Origin: Leptodactylus fallax
Lineage: Eukaryota > Chordata > Amphibia > Anura > Leptodactylidae
Direction of reading: 5' to 3'
Length of the DNA: 64,000 bases
Assembly: GCA_947044405.1 (NCBI GenBank)
Contig: CAMRHE010000133.1
Span: 2,294,001 to 2,358,000 of the forward strand
A program made the translations under genes and the position numbers. Every line of letters starts with the position of its first letter. Positions within the stretch are counted from its first letter, which is position 1. Of the stretch, positions 1 through 11,497 are shown in pieces. The notes below the pieces were generated by a model. That model did not search any database. It saw only the letters and a list, made by a program, of their open reading frames with translations, and was not told the origin of the DNA.

Positions 1-125
1 GCTAAGTCTGGTATTGTGGCTCAGTCCCATTGACTTGAAATACAATGTGCTGCAATACCAAACACGGCCCATAGACAAGTGTGGCGCTATTTCTTGGTAA
101 AGACGGATCCTTTATTCTACACCTA
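1..125. repeat. Anuran interspersed repeat fragment
   Basis: The sequence contains the recurrent frog motif CTCAGTCCCATTGACTTGAA followed by a CAATACCAAACACGGCCCAT-type segment. A diverged relative lies at 7985-8075. The family is recognised from its typical wording and is not formally classified here. The fragment is cut by the window start. Confidence 0.5.
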
Positions 126-269
126 AACAACTTCTTTTTCAAGCCTTGCCCATGGCTGCTAATGATCTTGGACTCTTCCAGAGCTGTTGACATATGAAAG
201 GCAGCTATAGGAGGTTGTATGTCCCATTTCTTGCCCAGACAGACATATAAACCTTTCTCAGAATAGCAG
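123..269 (-). CDS. Candidate internal host exon (weak)
   Basis: On the minus strand a TTTTAACAG acceptor-like site precedes an open segment with protein-like composition (it includes EKGLYVCLGKKWDIQPP). It ends at TTTAG followed by GTGTAG, a weak donor. The low-coordinate end runs into the repeat at 1-125. I do not recognise the protein. Random open sequence remains a real alternative, and only transcript or homology data would settle it. Confidence 0.18.
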
Positions 270-900
270 CTGTTAAAACAGATTTGAGTAATAAAGCAAA
301 GCATGATAGATTGGAGCATGTTAACATCGCTGCGTCCACGCTGACCTAATTAAAAGAAAAAGTGCTTGTTTTAGGGTTGTAAAAATAATGAGCATCTTTG
401 TGCTGACACCGGTGCGTGCTACAAACCACTACACAGTAACCATATATAGCCCGAGCTGATGACTTGCAAACAGCACAGGACGAGAACACTGCAGAGAGCT
501 GGGAGTAGGATCAACAGAAAGAACTTGCACTTGAAATGGTTTCAGATGTTCCTTATCTGTAATAAAAATCTGTTTACAGGTTTCTTCTTACTTGTGGAAA
601 ATGACAAGATAACATTGTTATTTAGTGCATGTTGCATAACACTATTTTCTGCTAGGAAATACAGTGCTGCACTAATCTGATGCACTATATATCACTAACA
701 TTGCCCAAGGTAATACAGTTAGGAGCTGCATCATCATATATACAGCAGAGACAAGATCACAGAGGAGGTTTTTCAGCGTTTTTTTGTGGCTACTGTAGCC
801 CCTCAGGTCTTACATTTTGCACCAGGCGCTTCAGCACCTAACCATTATCAGAACCCATCTAGAAATTTTTCAATTTTAGAAGAATAAACACCTTTAAGAT
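270..900. other. No recognisable gene
   Basis: AT-rich sequence with only short chance ORFs. I see no repeat termini or splice-flanked coding segment. Confidence 0.5.
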
Positions 901-983
901 AAGGCCCCACGTAGTGGGAAAAACCGAGGAGGAAATGCAGCGGTTTTTGCCACTGCATTTACGCCTCATGGGGCCCTGGCCTT
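901..983. mobile_element. Short foldback MITE
   Basis: The ends AAGGCCCCACGTAG and CATGGGGCCCTGGCCTT are imperfect inverted repeats. The same terminal wording occurs in the larger foldback at 18789-19353, so this looks like a short internally deleted relative. The flanks CTTTAAG and CTTAAAG are palindromic, so the target duplication cannot be read. Confidence 0.5.
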
Positions 984-2299
984 AAAGGGGTTCCCCCCAA
1001 AAAACTAATTTGGATGGGGGCAGGGAAGGAGTTAAAATAAAAAAAAAAAAGTAATACCTCTTCCTTACCCTGCCCCTGAGAGTGGGGCCCAGTCCACTGA
1101 ATTGGTCTTGTTCCAGTGCTCCACCAATGACGTCATTTACCCTCTTTACAAGATCAGTAAAGTGGATTTATCAGGATATTAATCGCTTATCACTAGGCTA
1201 TTCCAGTCATAGATCAATGTGGGCACCCCTGCTGATTAGCTGTTTAAAGCGGCCATGCTGTTCTGGCTAGTAGATTTTAGACTGCATAAATGGTAATGTC
1301 CAGTTGTCATTTAGGTCTGGGCTATACAAAGACTTTTTGTGGCATACAAGGATTTACTATAACATATCAGGAGGGACAACTACGGTGTATAAATGCAGTA
1401 ACTCACAGGTGACAACTTCTCTGACTGTACAAATTCTTTTTTTTTTTTTTTATATATATGGCCCAGACCACCATAACAATTTCTCCTGGCAAAAGCAGAG
1501 TTTGCCACCAAGACATGTGGCCTCTCACTTCTGAAGGCAGGCTTTGTAGGTCTGTAATGTGCAGCCACATCTTGTGACATTGGCAGTAACATTCCTGCTC
1601 CTGTAGTCTAACTAAGATTTGAAAAACTAAATTATCATTTTCTACTTTTTGTATAGTTTACCCTCTCTAGGAAAAGAGATTCCAGCTTTGGGACATGCTC
1701 ATTTGCATGCTCAGTGGGCAAACCCTTAATACTGGGCACATAATAATAGTAATAAATGGTTGGTGTCCATAACAGATAAATTTTTCCTTTGTAGACGTTT
1801 TCAATTTTTAATAAGGAAAGTGAAGAGAGCAGAAATCCGTAGATCTATAGTAATGATTGATATCTACATTGCTCCAATATACAAATTGCATCATAAGTAA
1901 AACAATATGAACACAATGAATCACTTCCCTAGTGACCATGGCCGGGCCACAGAAGTATAGACTAACTTGCCAAGTAACACACAGTCTGCAGCGCTTTTCA
2001 AAATCTTTCCAAATTAGGAACTTTAAACTGACTTCAGAACAATGGCCAGCTGTAGGCAAAGATATACAAAGCACAAGAGACTAGTTGTCGCCTAAAGACA
2101 CAGTGATTAATGAAGCCTCCTACCCCCAACTAGATCTGGGATCACAGGTCTGGAGCAAATCTATCAAGCAATTGGATAATAGGCTTATCCAGAAGATAAA
2201 GATCTTAATGTCTCCCTATGAGGAAAAAAGTTGAGGGTGACTTCCAACAAACACAAAAATTCTGATAATATCATGATTTTTGTGATTGTCAAGTACCTT
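984..2299. other. No recognisable gene
   Basis: The stretch holds poly-A and poly-T runs (about 1038-1050 and 1437-1453), and the GGGGTTCCCCCCAAAA-type start resembles a common frog repeat. No coding segment with supported splice sites was seen. Confidence 0.45.
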
Positions 2300-2302
2300 T
2301 TA

Positions 2303-2698
2303 GGGCGGGTTCACACTTGCAGCGGCACTCCATCCGCCGTGAATCCGACCTAAATGTCGGAAAACTGGATAGGGAAAGGTTTGTGACGCTTTGCTTAAAA
2401 CCCCATTCACTTGAATGGGTTTTTAAAGCAATGCGCGGGTGTGCGCTTACACCCTCTGCGCTGCAAAGCTGTTTTTTTTCGTCGGACACAAAGTCCTGCA
2501 TGTCCGACTTTGTTTCCGACGGAAAAAAACGATTTTGCGGCGCAGAGGGTGTAAGCGCACACCCGCGCATTGCTTTAAAAACCCATTCAAGTAAATGGGG
2601 TTTTAAGCAAAGCGTCACAAACCTTTCCCTATCCAGTTTTCCGACATCTAGGTCGGATTTGCGGCAGACGGACTGCTGCCACAAGTGTAAACCCACCC
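2303..2698. mobile_element. PIF/Harbinger-type foldback MITE with TTA target duplication
   Basis: This is a near-complete palindrome of 396 bp. It starts GGGCGGGTTCACACTTGCAG and ends with the complementary CAAGTGTAAACCCACCC. TTA lies on both sides (2300-2302 and 2699-2701), matching the TWA target preference of PIF/Harbinger elements. Each arm continues through the element, so both strands read as near-identical long ORFs. These are mirror shadows and not genes. Confidence 0.75.
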
Positions 2699-2701
2699 TT
2701 A

Positions 2702-3648
2702 CTCTTGTAGACATCCTAGTTTAGGTACTGCTTTAATGTTAGTCTTAGACAAATATCATCATACACATTAGATTATAGACTGTAAAAGTGTCAGATTTTG
2801 AACAATTGTTCATACATAAAGCTATGAATGTTCATCCCATGCAGCCGACCATCAACTAAAGTTGGTCATAACCAAAATTGGTTGTGGTTGAATTTTTTGA
2901 CTTTCAGTCAAATGTAATTATTTGTGTATGGGCTAGAATGACAGACCTGTGGGTTTGTGATTTGTGCATCGTCGGCATTTGTTTCTACCACTAACACATA
3001 CCCACAAAGTGTACGTCATTTCCTGTTTAAGTCACTTTATTAGCATTGACCGACTTTGATCTGTTAATATTCCCAAATTTTGGGCTAGTTGAATGTTTAT
3101 TGAAATGTTCATTGTTGTTTATGTGTTTGGAACAGTTTTCTGTACAACCAATTGATGAATGTTTGTTCCAGCTAAACGATAGCAGTCTAAAACCTAATGT
3201 GTATGTCCAGTTCAAGGCTATGCTCACACATCACGGAAATATTAAAGGTGGGTGTCCAGGGTAGGACTGTCCCACCAGAATATTAGAGGATCCTTTAGTG
3301 GGCCCCAAAGGTCCAGCAGATGACAATCCCATTTAGAAATGACTTTATTATCCCTCATTGATGCTATGTCTTGTGTGTGCAGAAGTACTAATGTGCTGCA
3401 TAGTTCTAGGGTGGGTCTCAGAACCTTTGTCTCCAGTGGGCCCAAGGAGTCCCCATACGACAACCCCTGTCTATAAGGCCTGTTAGGGCATATTGACTTT
3501 ATGAAAGAGAGATCCCCTACTTCCTCTACCATCTAAAAGACTTAAGCCAAGCAGGTATTACATATTTGATCATTAATCTGAAGGTCTGCCATCCTTGTCA
3601 TATTACATTTCCAATGCACAGGCCATTTATTTATTTATTTATTTTTTT
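2702..3648. other. No recognisable gene
   Basis: Unique-looking AT-rich DNA. The short tract just before 3650 is TTTA repeats leading into the LINE 5' end. Confidence 0.45.
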
Positions 3649-3649
3649 T

Positions 3650-3665
3650 CCAAGATGGCGCCGCT
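3650..3665 (+). promoter_or_regulatory. YY1-like site at LINE 5' end
   Basis: CCAAGATGGCGCCGC contains the AAGATGGCG core of a YY1 site. A YY1 site in this position fixes accurate initiation in mammalian L1 5' UTRs. Its presence at the very start suggests this copy is close to full length. Use as a promoter here is inference. Confidence 0.4.
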
Positions 3666-3839
3666 GGAGTGGCTGCCTGCTACAGCAGCTCTGAGACTCT
3701 CTATCTTAATTTTTCTTCTTTGTCTTGTTTTTTTACCTCTCTACTTAAGGACTTTGCACTATGAAGAAACACACACAAAGACTTGGACCCTTGTGATACT
3801 TTTTTTTTTTTTGCTTTTGTCTTTTTGTTCTGCTTGAAA

Positions 3840-5117
3840 ATGGGATCTTTTGTGTCTGCAGACAATTCCTTTGTCTATACAAGAGAGGAACTTTTGAAGC
3901 TTAGAGACACAACAGGATTGCATACCATCTGGTCACACATCCCCCGCGAGCTTTGGAGAAAGAAAAAGCGGGTGAGGGGATGCAGAGCTGGTACTCTTCA
4001 GAGGATTAAAAAGAGGCGTTACCGACCAGCTGTTCCCTCCATCATCATGGGAAATGTGAGATCTCTTGCAAACAAGATGGATGAACTAACAGCGCTCACC
4101 AGGCATCAGCAGGAGTTTCGGGCGTGCAGCATGATGCTACTTACAGAGACTTGGCTCACTGAAGTTACTCCTGACCCTCTGGTCTCCTTGGATGGTTTTA
4201 AACTGCTTCGGGCAGACAGGACAAGGGAGAGCGGTAAGAGGAAAGGAGGAGGGCTGGCAATGTTTGTGAATAATAGATGGTGTAATCTTAGGCACATTGT
4301 GATTAAGGAGCAAACTTGCTGTGAGGACATTGAACTATTAGCTGTGAGCATTAGACCTTTCTACCTACCAAGGGAACTATCACATGTCATCGTGATAGCT
4401 GCATATGTCCCCCCCCCCTCTGCGAAAGCTGACACTGCCTGCGAGGTCCTACAAGCCACGCTGAGCCTTCTACAGTTAAAACATCCCCAGGCCCTCCTTC
4501 TTGTGTCTGGCGATTTCAACCATGCCTCTCCATCATCCACACTGCCCAGTTTCACACAGTATGTAACCTGCCACACAAGAGACAACAAAACACTGGACTT
4601 GTTCTTTGCCAACGCGAGGGAGGCATATAGCTCATCAGCCCTACCGCCCCTGGGAAGATCGGATCACAACCTAGTACATCTCCGACCTGTGTACAAGCCA
4701 CTTGTACGTAGAGAACCAGCTGTCACCTGCACAGTGAGGATATGGTCCGAGGAGAGTGATGAGGCTCTGAGGGATTGTTTTGACACAACCGCATGGGAAG
4801 TTCTGCAGGATTCTTATGGAGAAGACATAGAAGGACTCACACACTGCATAACGGACTACATTAATTTTTGTGTGGACAACACAGTACCCACAAAAGTGGT
4901 GAGGTGCTTCTCCAATAACAAACCATGGATTAACTCTGATATAAAAACACTACTTAAGGAGAAAAAGATGGCATTTAGGACAAGAGATAAGGAGGGGTTG
5001 AAGGAAGTACAAAAGGAGCTGAGGCATCTAATCAGGCAAGGAAAAGCCAGTTATAAAGAAAAAATGGAAAAGCAAATGGAAAGAAAAGACATAAGGGGGG
5101 GTCTGGGAGGGGCTTAA
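3840..5117 (+). pseudogene. LINE ORF, apurinic/apyrimidinic-like endonuclease part
   Basis: The first ATG of the frame is at 3840. A basic N-terminal stretch (WRKKKRVRGCRAGTLQRIKK) leads into an exonuclease-endonuclease-phosphatase domain that would nick target DNA for target-primed reverse transcription. Visible motifs are GNVRSLANKMDEL, LLTETWL (catalytic Glu), SGDFNH (Asp and Asn) and RSDHNL (Asp-His). The C-terminal region (KPWINSDIKTLLKEKK and a Lys-rich helix) is the linker before RT. The frame stops at 5117 just after a seven-G run at 5095-5101. The RT frame is open from 5095, so a one-base indel in this run separates the two halves. It could be a true mutation or a sequencing error. 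Confidence 0.8.
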
Positions 5118-6705
5118 GTCAATTTCGGGTCATAAACAGTCTGTCTGCCAGATTGAGGCAGATGTTAATTGGCTTAATGAACTAAACCTATTCTTCAACA
5201 GATTTGATCACACACCAGCTCCTCCCACCCCAGTATGTCCTTCAGCTCCCCCCACCACAATGACTTCTCCCCATGCGGCCACTTCCCAACAGACCAGTAA
5301 ATCCAGAAATCCGTCTTTATCTGGCCACAGTCTGACCTTCACACGGGCCCAGGTGAGGAAGGAGATGAAAAAGATCAAGGCGAGGAAAGCCGCAGGGCCA
5401 GATGACATCAGTGCAAGGCTAATTAAGACTTGCGGGGACCAGCTGTGTGGTATAATTACATATATGTATAATATGAGCCTGAGGCAGGAAATAGTCCCTG
5501 AATTATGGAAATCTTCTTGTGTGGTACCAGTTCCAAAGAAACCCCACCCTATGGACCTCAATGACTACAGACCTGTAGCACTGACATCCCACCTGATGAA
5601 GATCTTGGAGAGATTGGTTCTCACACACCTCCTCCCTCTAGTGAGCCCCACTATGGACCCCCTCCAGTTTGCTTATCGGCCGGGCATTGGGGTAGATGAT
5701 GCCATCATCCATCTTCTGCACAGGGCTATGTCTCACCTGGAGAAACCAGGGAACACAGTGAGAATAATGTTCTTTGACGTCTCCAGTGCTTTTAACACCA
5801 TACAGCCCAGGTTACTGAGGGACAAGCTGGGCCTTGCTGGAGTGGACCACCACCTCTCCAACTGGATCCTAGACTACCTCAAAAATCGACCTCAATACGT
5901 GAGAGCCCAAGACTGTGTGTCAGGTACCGTGATCTGTAATACGGGGGCACCTCAGGGTACGGTTCTCGCCCCTTTCCTCTTCACACTGTACACTGCAGAT
6001 TTTAGGTGCAACTCATCCAGCTGCTACCTACAGAAGTATTCTGACGACTCTGCAATAGTGGGTCTCATCACAGATGATGATGATAGGGAGTACAGAGAAC
6101 TGAACCAGGATTTTGTGGACTGGTGCCACTGGAACCACCTGAAGATTAACGCGGGGAAGACCAAGGAGATGGTGGTGGACTTCCGTAAAGGCAGATGCCC
6201 TCCTAAACCAGTGGACATCCTGGGGACGGGCATCGAGATTGTGAACACCTATAAGTACCTGGGTTTGCTCCTTAATAATAAGCTGGACTGGGCAGATCAT
6301 ATGGAGGCCCTGTACAGGAAGGGCCACAGCAGGCTCTACCTGCTTAGGAAGCTGAGAGCCTTTGGAATCCGGGGGGCACTTCTTAGAACTTTCTTCAACT
6401 CGGTAGTGGCATCAGCCATCTTCTTTGGAGTGGCCTGCTGGGGGAGCAGCATATCAACCAGGGATAGAAATAAACCTGACAAGCTGATTAGAAGGGCCAG
6501 CTCTGTCCTGGGGAGCCCACTGGACCCAGTGCAGGTGGTGGGTGACAGAAGGATACTGTCCGTGGTGAGCTCCATGCGGGAGAAGAAGTCCCATCCCATG
6601 CATGAGACTGTGATCGCGCTGGGCAGTACTGTCAGTGACCGACTGCTCCACCCTAAGTGTGAGAAGGAGCGCTATCGGAAGTCTTTCCTCCCCCACCGCG
6701 GTTAG
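5095..6705 (+). pseudogene. LINE ORF, reverse transcriptase part
   Basis: The open frame continues the endonuclease protein after the G-run shift and has no own start. RT motifs appear in order: KAAGPDDISARLIK, WKSSCVVPVPKK, NDYRPVALTSHLMKILERL, FFDVSSAFNTI (motif A Asp), GAPQGTVLAPFLFTLYT (motif B), KYSDDSAIVG (motif C, YSDD), NAGKTKEMVVDF (motif D) and YLGLLLNNKLDW. It copies LINE RNA at the nicked target. The frame ends at 6705, but a neighbouring frame continues as RLYNQHRPKRR after the C run at 6690-6694, which looks like the family C-terminus. A second one-base indel therefore probably truncates the protein. All visible catalytic residues are intact. Confidence 0.85.
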
Positions 6706-6942
6706 GCTGTACAACCAACACCGACCTAAGCGGAGATCATTACACACAGAGAACTGAAATATCTCTCTGCCTGTTAAATCCCCCCCCCACCCCTCCTCTG
6801 CAACGTCCTATCTGTCTGTCTGCTATTAATGTAATGCCTCTTACCTTGGAACATTCCTGTACATGTTGTATTTGTATTTGTATCTGCTTATCTTTGCTGC
6901 TGTAACACACTGAATTTCCCCATTGTGGGACTATTAAAGGAC

Positions 6943-6970
6943 TATTATTATTATTATTATTATTATTATT
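6943..6970 (+). repeat. (ATT)n LINE 3' tail
   Basis: Nine or so ATT units follow the LINE 3' UTR directly. This is the usual microsatellite tail of L2-like elements and marks the 3' insertion boundary. Confidence 0.85.
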
Positions 6971-8149
6971 GGGGGATCGCCTGGCTGGCTGCAGATTCCC
7001 CCTCCGAAATCTTCACTTTACCAGGGGTGTTGTGAACGTGACCCAATGTAGATTGGGTAGCATTTCCAATAGAAAAGAATTTGAACATCTGTTGCGTTTC
7101 CAAAATTTGGCAGCTATTGAAGGTGTATGGGCATCTTTGAGCTAAGCTTACATTGTGCTTGACAGGTACCAGCTACCATTGTATATGCTGATCAGGTCCA
7201 TAGACCCCTATGGACCCAACACATGCCAAATAAGTGTTATTTTTCAATCTGCCAAGAAAGTATCCAGCTGTATACATTTTTACTGTACATAGTCAGCCAT
7301 CTTAAAAAATATACCACTCAGTACACATTTATAGCATCACAGCCTTTGCATGACATAGGGATTTGTATGGCATCCATTTACATATTCCAGGGGGTTATGT
7401 TCAGCGTATGCATAGGGAGAGTTAATATGACAATTACATCAACAAAAATAACAATTTTAATAGAAAATCTTATCTGAAAGGAAAGCAGATGAGGAAATGG
7501 CTTTATAACTAAGTGTAGCTTTAGCTGTAGCCATGCAACAAGAATTTCCTGCCAGACTGGGTTATAAAGGTTATATTTAATGAGAAATATTTTACAATCT
7601 GCAGACTTATGTTTGCTTTAGAATTGTAAAAGCGACCTCATCAAATTAAAGTTCCATTTTCAGACTTAAATGATATTTGACATGCTTTGCACTGTGTACG
7701 TAACCAGACGTGGGGCAAATTTAATTAGAAGAAAAATGATATGCAGCACAGAGTATTTCAGGTTAACATACTTCAACCTGTCAGCAACTCTAAATAGTAG
7801 GAGATGGGATGGAATCAGCCCAAAATGTGACTAAATGAACTCCAGATGCCACCATTACCGAGCCTCATTTGCTTCAGTATAAAGTATATATGCCAATTAC
7901 ATGCCTTAAAAATGTGGAAGTAGCTTACTACAGTTGAGATTAGAAAAACAAGGTTGCTTTTTTTCCAGGATAATCTACACTGTTGTCTATGGACAGTTTA
8001 GGTTCAGTCTCATTCAATTAAATGGGACTGGGCTCCATTACCAAACACAACCTGTAATAACCACACCAGCTGCAATCCCTCTGGCCATGCCTCACAGAAC
8101 TGGTAGTGTAATGTAGTCATGTCAGAACGTCACCAGATGCTATACCGGG
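6971..8149. other. No gene; one anuran repeat fragment
   Basis: Mostly unique-looking AT-rich DNA. At 7985-8075 there is a diverged relative of the repeat at 1-125 (CAGTCTCATTCAATTAAATG and ACCAAACACAACC). Confidence 0.45.
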
Positions 8150-8362
8150 CAGGACGTTGGCTCAGTGCTTAGTACTGCAGGTTCGAATCCAGCCAAGGAT
8201 AACATCTGCAAGGAGTTTGTATGTTTTCCCCGTGTTTGCGTGGGTTTCCTCCGGTACTCCAGTTTCCTCCCACACTCCAAAAACACATACTGATAGAGAA
8301 TTAAGATTGAGCCCTATATGGGACAGTGTTTATAATATCTGTAAAGCGAAGTAAAGTAAATA
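8150..8362 (+). mobile_element. V-SINE-like tRNA-derived SINE
   Basis: The head carries a pol III B box, GGTTCGAATCC at 8180-8190, with an A-box-like TTGGCTCAGTGCTTAG upstream. The body has the conserved core wording of vertebrate V-SINEs: GGAGTTTGTATG, CCCCGTGTTTGCGTGGGTTT and CAGTTTCCTCCCACACTCC. The tail reads TGTAAAGCGAAGTAAAGTAA. The tRNA-like head is degraded, so this is a SINE and not a working tRNA gene. Confidence 0.75.
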
Positions 8363-8534
8363 ATACTCGAACCAAAACTTCATTGGGCTTGACTATAGCA
8401 ATACAAAGTAAGGTTCAGCTTCCACATTATTACAGCACTCTTCACAAGCGACTTCTGTCACCGGCGACACTGCCCTCCACAATCATAAACTAGGCCTATG
8501 GTTCTTCATTATGTGGTACCTTCAAGGATCAGTG

Positions 8535-8549
8535 CCAAAAATACCACCA
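8535..8549 (+). repeat. Target-site duplication, left, of Penelope insertion
   Basis: CCAAAAATACCACCA is repeated exactly at 9521-9535 and brackets the Penelope-like element. Confidence 0.85.
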
Positions 8550-9520
8550 TAGTCTGCTCACATATAAAAAGACCCAGAAAGAAGCCCGAGTGCCCCTAGT
8601 TGTCACCTACAACCCACAGCTGGAGATCCTACGAAGGATTGCCAAGGAGCTCCAACCTGTGCTACATAGGGACCACAGACTCAAGAACATATTTCCAGTC
8701 CCCCCTCTCCTTTCCTTTCGACAACCACCAAACCTGAGGCGTATTATCGTCCAGAGTGCCCTGAAGGCCCCAACTGAAAATGGCACCTCACCTTGCCTAC
8801 ATAAAAGGTGCAAGACCTGCAAGCACATCCACACCGCTGACAGTGTACCTATCCCACAGTCACAACAGGTGCACAGAATTAGGGGGACATTCTCCTGCAG
8901 GTCTTCCAATGTGGTGTACCTCATAATGTGTGTGCAATGTCCCACCACAGGCCTCTATGTGGGGGAAACAGGGCAGAGACTTTGTCAGCGAATGAACTCA
9001 CACAGATCCAATATTAATAACAGCAGAACCGATCTCCCAGTGGCCGCACATTTCTCCGGAGAAAACCACTCTATTGAAGATTTGCGGGTTGTGGTTTTAA
9101 TGGGACAGTTTAAGACGCAGGAGAAAAGGAAAGAATCGGAGTACAAATTTATGCAAAAATTTAAAACTCTGCAATTTGGACTTAATATTCATGCCAGCTT
9201 CATGTCACACTATGTATGAACTGTGAGGGTCACAAATCACCACCTGATAGCAAACAGATAACAGATCCCTCTGTCACGCACCACAACTTTCCAGATTGTT
9301 TTTTTTGACCTGTTGTAAATAACTTCTCTACTTAGATTGCATTTTGTTTTGGTTTTTTTTAAGGACTCTAAAATCCTTTGAAGATCATGTGTATAAAAAT
9401 CTGTGAATTTTCAGTTCTTGTATAACACCATGTCTGATGAAGGGAGCTATGCTTCTGAAAGCTTACTTATAAATATACTCAGTTAGCCTCTAAAAGGTAT
9501 CGCCTGATTTCTTCACTCTT
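8550..9520 (+). mobile_element. 5'-truncated Penelope-like element (Neptune-like)
   Basis: A 971-bp insertion lies between two perfect 15-bp direct repeats. It holds the C-terminal part of a Penelope-like polyprotein with the GIY-YIG endonuclease. The 3' UTR contains GATGAAGGGAGCTATGC, GAAAGCTTACTTATAAATAT and GGTATCGCCTGATTTC, typical of these elements. The reverse transcriptase is missing, as expected for incomplete reverse transcription at insertion. Confidence 0.85.
8551..9219 (+). pseudogene. Penelope-like polyprotein C-terminus with GIY-YIG endonuclease
   Basis: The frame is open from the insertion edge at 8551, so the listed start is a truncation point and not an initiation codon. It begins with the conserved RVPLVVTYNPQLEILRRIAK linker. 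Next comes a Cys/His motif (PCLHKRCKTCKHIH), then GIY-YIG endonuclease motifs TTGLYVGETGQRL with Arg in CQRMNSHR and Glu in HFSGENHS. The endonuclease would cut target DNA during retrotransposition. About 220 residues survive of a protein that usually exceeds 800, and the RT is absent. The surviving frame has no stop or shift, which suggests a fairly young insertion. Confidence 0.85.
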
Positions 9521-9535
9521 CCAAAAATACCACCA
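9521..9535 (+). repeat. Target-site duplication, right, of Penelope insertion
   Basis: Exact copy of the 15-mer at 8535-8549. Confidence 0.85.
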
Positions 9536-9852
9536 AACAGCCAGACTCCACATGAACTCTCTTAAAACAGCAAGAAGGCCAAGTGTAACTCAAGCATCAC
9601 ATCACAGCCAGTGCAAGGAAATGCCAAAACAAGTCGCCGTGTGGTACAATACTTGGTTGGCAGCTTTATCAGGTGTGATTTTACAGCTGTAACGTTTGCT
9701 CTTGGCCAATCAGATGTCTCCCTACATTCTGCTCACATTCCCTGCAGATGCATCCCCCTCCTCCCCACACCCATGTCTACAGTTTACTATTTTACAAATT
9801 TTTTTAGCAACTTCAGGTCCCGTAATATTTACAGTATGCTTGCAAGGAAAGG

Positions 9853-10075
9853 AATGTGATTGGAACCAGCACCAGGTCCCCAGGTCGCTTGGCCTCGTCT
9901 CTCCTCTTCTTTGTTCACTGCTAGTTACCTGTATCATGGGGACTGGCTTAATACATCATTATGATAGCAAAGCCAGCTCCCATAGAACAGGTAACTAGTA
10001 GTGAACATGGGAGAGGAGGGAGGAGGCAAAGTAAATTGGGGGGCTGGGTTCTGGTTCCAGTAATGTGACCCAGAG
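9853..10075. mobile_element. Foldback MITE
   Basis: Inverted arms match outward from the centre. TAGTTACCTGT and GACTGGCTT on the left pair with AAGCCAGC and ACAGGTAACTA on the right. The outer parts TGTGATTGGAACCAG and CTGGTTCCAGTAATGTGA also pair. The superfamily is not resolved. The stretch before it (9536-9852) shows nothing else. Confidence 0.55.
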
Positions 10076-10270
10076 TAGCAACCAGCCCAGAACCCCTTTT
10101 CAAAATTTTTTTTTGAGTTATAGAATATGTTCATATGGGTAACTCTGTAAATACATTGGTGCATTGGTGCAGATATATTAAGACTAGCATATCATACGCC
10201 AGTCTTAATATAAGTCCAAACTGGTTCAGGAAAGGAATGATTTATGAAGACGCTCCAGACTGTGCCCCCG

Positions 10271-10442
10271 AATAATAATAATAATAATAATAATAATACA
10301 TTTTATTTATATAGCGCCAACATATTCCGCAGCACTGTACAAGTTGTAGGGTTCAAGTACAGACAAAAAGATACATTACAAAGTCATAGTCAGTTCACAC
10401 AATGGGACTGAGGGCCCTGCTCACAAGAGCTTACAATCTATG
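10271..10442 (-). repeat. SINE/LINE-tail-type interspersed repeat, minus orientation
   Basis: An (AAT)n run at 10272-10300 is followed by TTTATTTATATAGCGCCAAC, ATTCCGCAGCACTGTAC and a unit ending GAGCTTACAATCTATGA. This is the reverse complement of the tail wording seen in V-SINE-type repeats (compare 8340-8362). It probably sits inside another decayed MITE whose ends lie near 10170 and 10725. Confidence 0.6.
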
Positions 10443-11492
10443 AATTGGATATATGGATCTATGAATGGAGATCTGTACTAGTTAGGAACTGGTGTAGATT
10501 TGCATTATAACTCACACCAAAAAACTGGTGTGATTTATAATAAATATGTTGTGTCGAGGTGTCCCCGCCCTGCTCCACCCACATTTGCACAATGTGGCAA
10601 GCGAGGCACAGAACTGATTGTGGCACACGTTTGGCAGAATAAATGGCCTTCCCCCAAATGTGCACTACAATATTATCCCTTTATGTTAGAAAACTGGTAT
10701 AGAAGAATTTATAAATCTCCCCCATTTGAGTCACTTATATGAGTTATAGCTTGATTAACAATTCTGAATGCTTCAGAGCTGAAATCCACCCAGTTTTTAC
10801 TGATCAAGGTTATAAGTAAATTATTTTACCTCCAATGTACAAGTCACAACAGCTAAATTCTCCCTTAATCACTAAATAGCTACAAAATGGTCAAAATCTC
10901 CAACCTTTGTAACATTGTAGTTTGGAAATCCAGCCATGCTTGTTTTTGTCTCATTACTGAAAACTCAGATCTGTCAATACAATGAAAAATAAATCTTTGG
11001 CAACCTGCTAGTGACAGTATCATATTTACTGCTGGGGTTGCTTTGCTACATTTTTCCATGCTGATAGCTTCATGTGAGAATGGATCCAGCTGTTATACAT
11101 TCATTGTTATGGAAGAAATTGAGTAACTATTACATCACCATTACCCAGAGCATTTAATCAGTTGATTCTGACAAGTAAAGTTTCAGAAAATGTCTACATA
11201 AAAGACAATGGAGGACCATTACTGTGTCATTCAGGCTAATACTGGGACTGACTAACAATGCAGAAATATAAAGACATGGAATGCATTCAACTTATAAGGC
11301 ATTTAAATTTGTTGTTCTATGAGGGCCAAGTGGTCCCGTTGTGAGGGGCCCAGAAAAATACCCAAACTTCTCTGTGAGTCAAAAACTTTCCCACCCATCA
11401 CTGCATGAGAAATAGTTAGGTAACGATCGGAGATGAGTGATCTAGTTCAAGAGCTGTATTCACTGTGAATTTTTCTAAAAATTTGGGGTTAG
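10443..11492. other. No recognisable gene
   Basis: AT-rich DNA. AAATCTCCCCC near 10717 resembles a frog MITE end. No supported coding segment. Confidence 0.4.
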
Positions 11493-11497
11493 GCGAG

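Larger units (their letters stand above)
3650..6970 (+). mobile_element. Near full-length non-LTR retrotransposon (L2/CR1/Rex1-like LINE)
   Basis: The element runs from a CCAAGATGGCGCCGC 5' end through an apurinic-type endonuclease and a reverse transcriptase. It closes with a 3' UTR ending GAATTTCCCCATTGTGGGAC, ATTAAAGG and an (ATT)n tail at 6943-6970. Gene order endonuclease then RT and the 3' microsatellite tail are typical of the jockey superfamily. The exact clade (L2, CR1 or Rex1/Babar) is not settled by eye. The coding region is broken by apparent one-base shifts in homopolymers near 5095-5101 and 6690-6694. Confidence 0.85.

Noticed and set aside
2289..2724. Paired ORFs of 141 and 135 codons on opposite strands
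   Set aside because: The two proteins are nearly the same because the region is a palindromic MITE. This is a mirror effect, not coding.
3595..3837. 80-codon hydrophobic ORF at the LINE 5' end, as a possible ORF1
   Set aside because: It is driven by T-rich tracts, starts outside the element and has no ORF1 motif. Treated as 5' UTR.
8157..8200. tRNA gene
   Set aside because: A B box is present but no cloverleaf can be drawn and the body is SINE core, so it is a SINE head.
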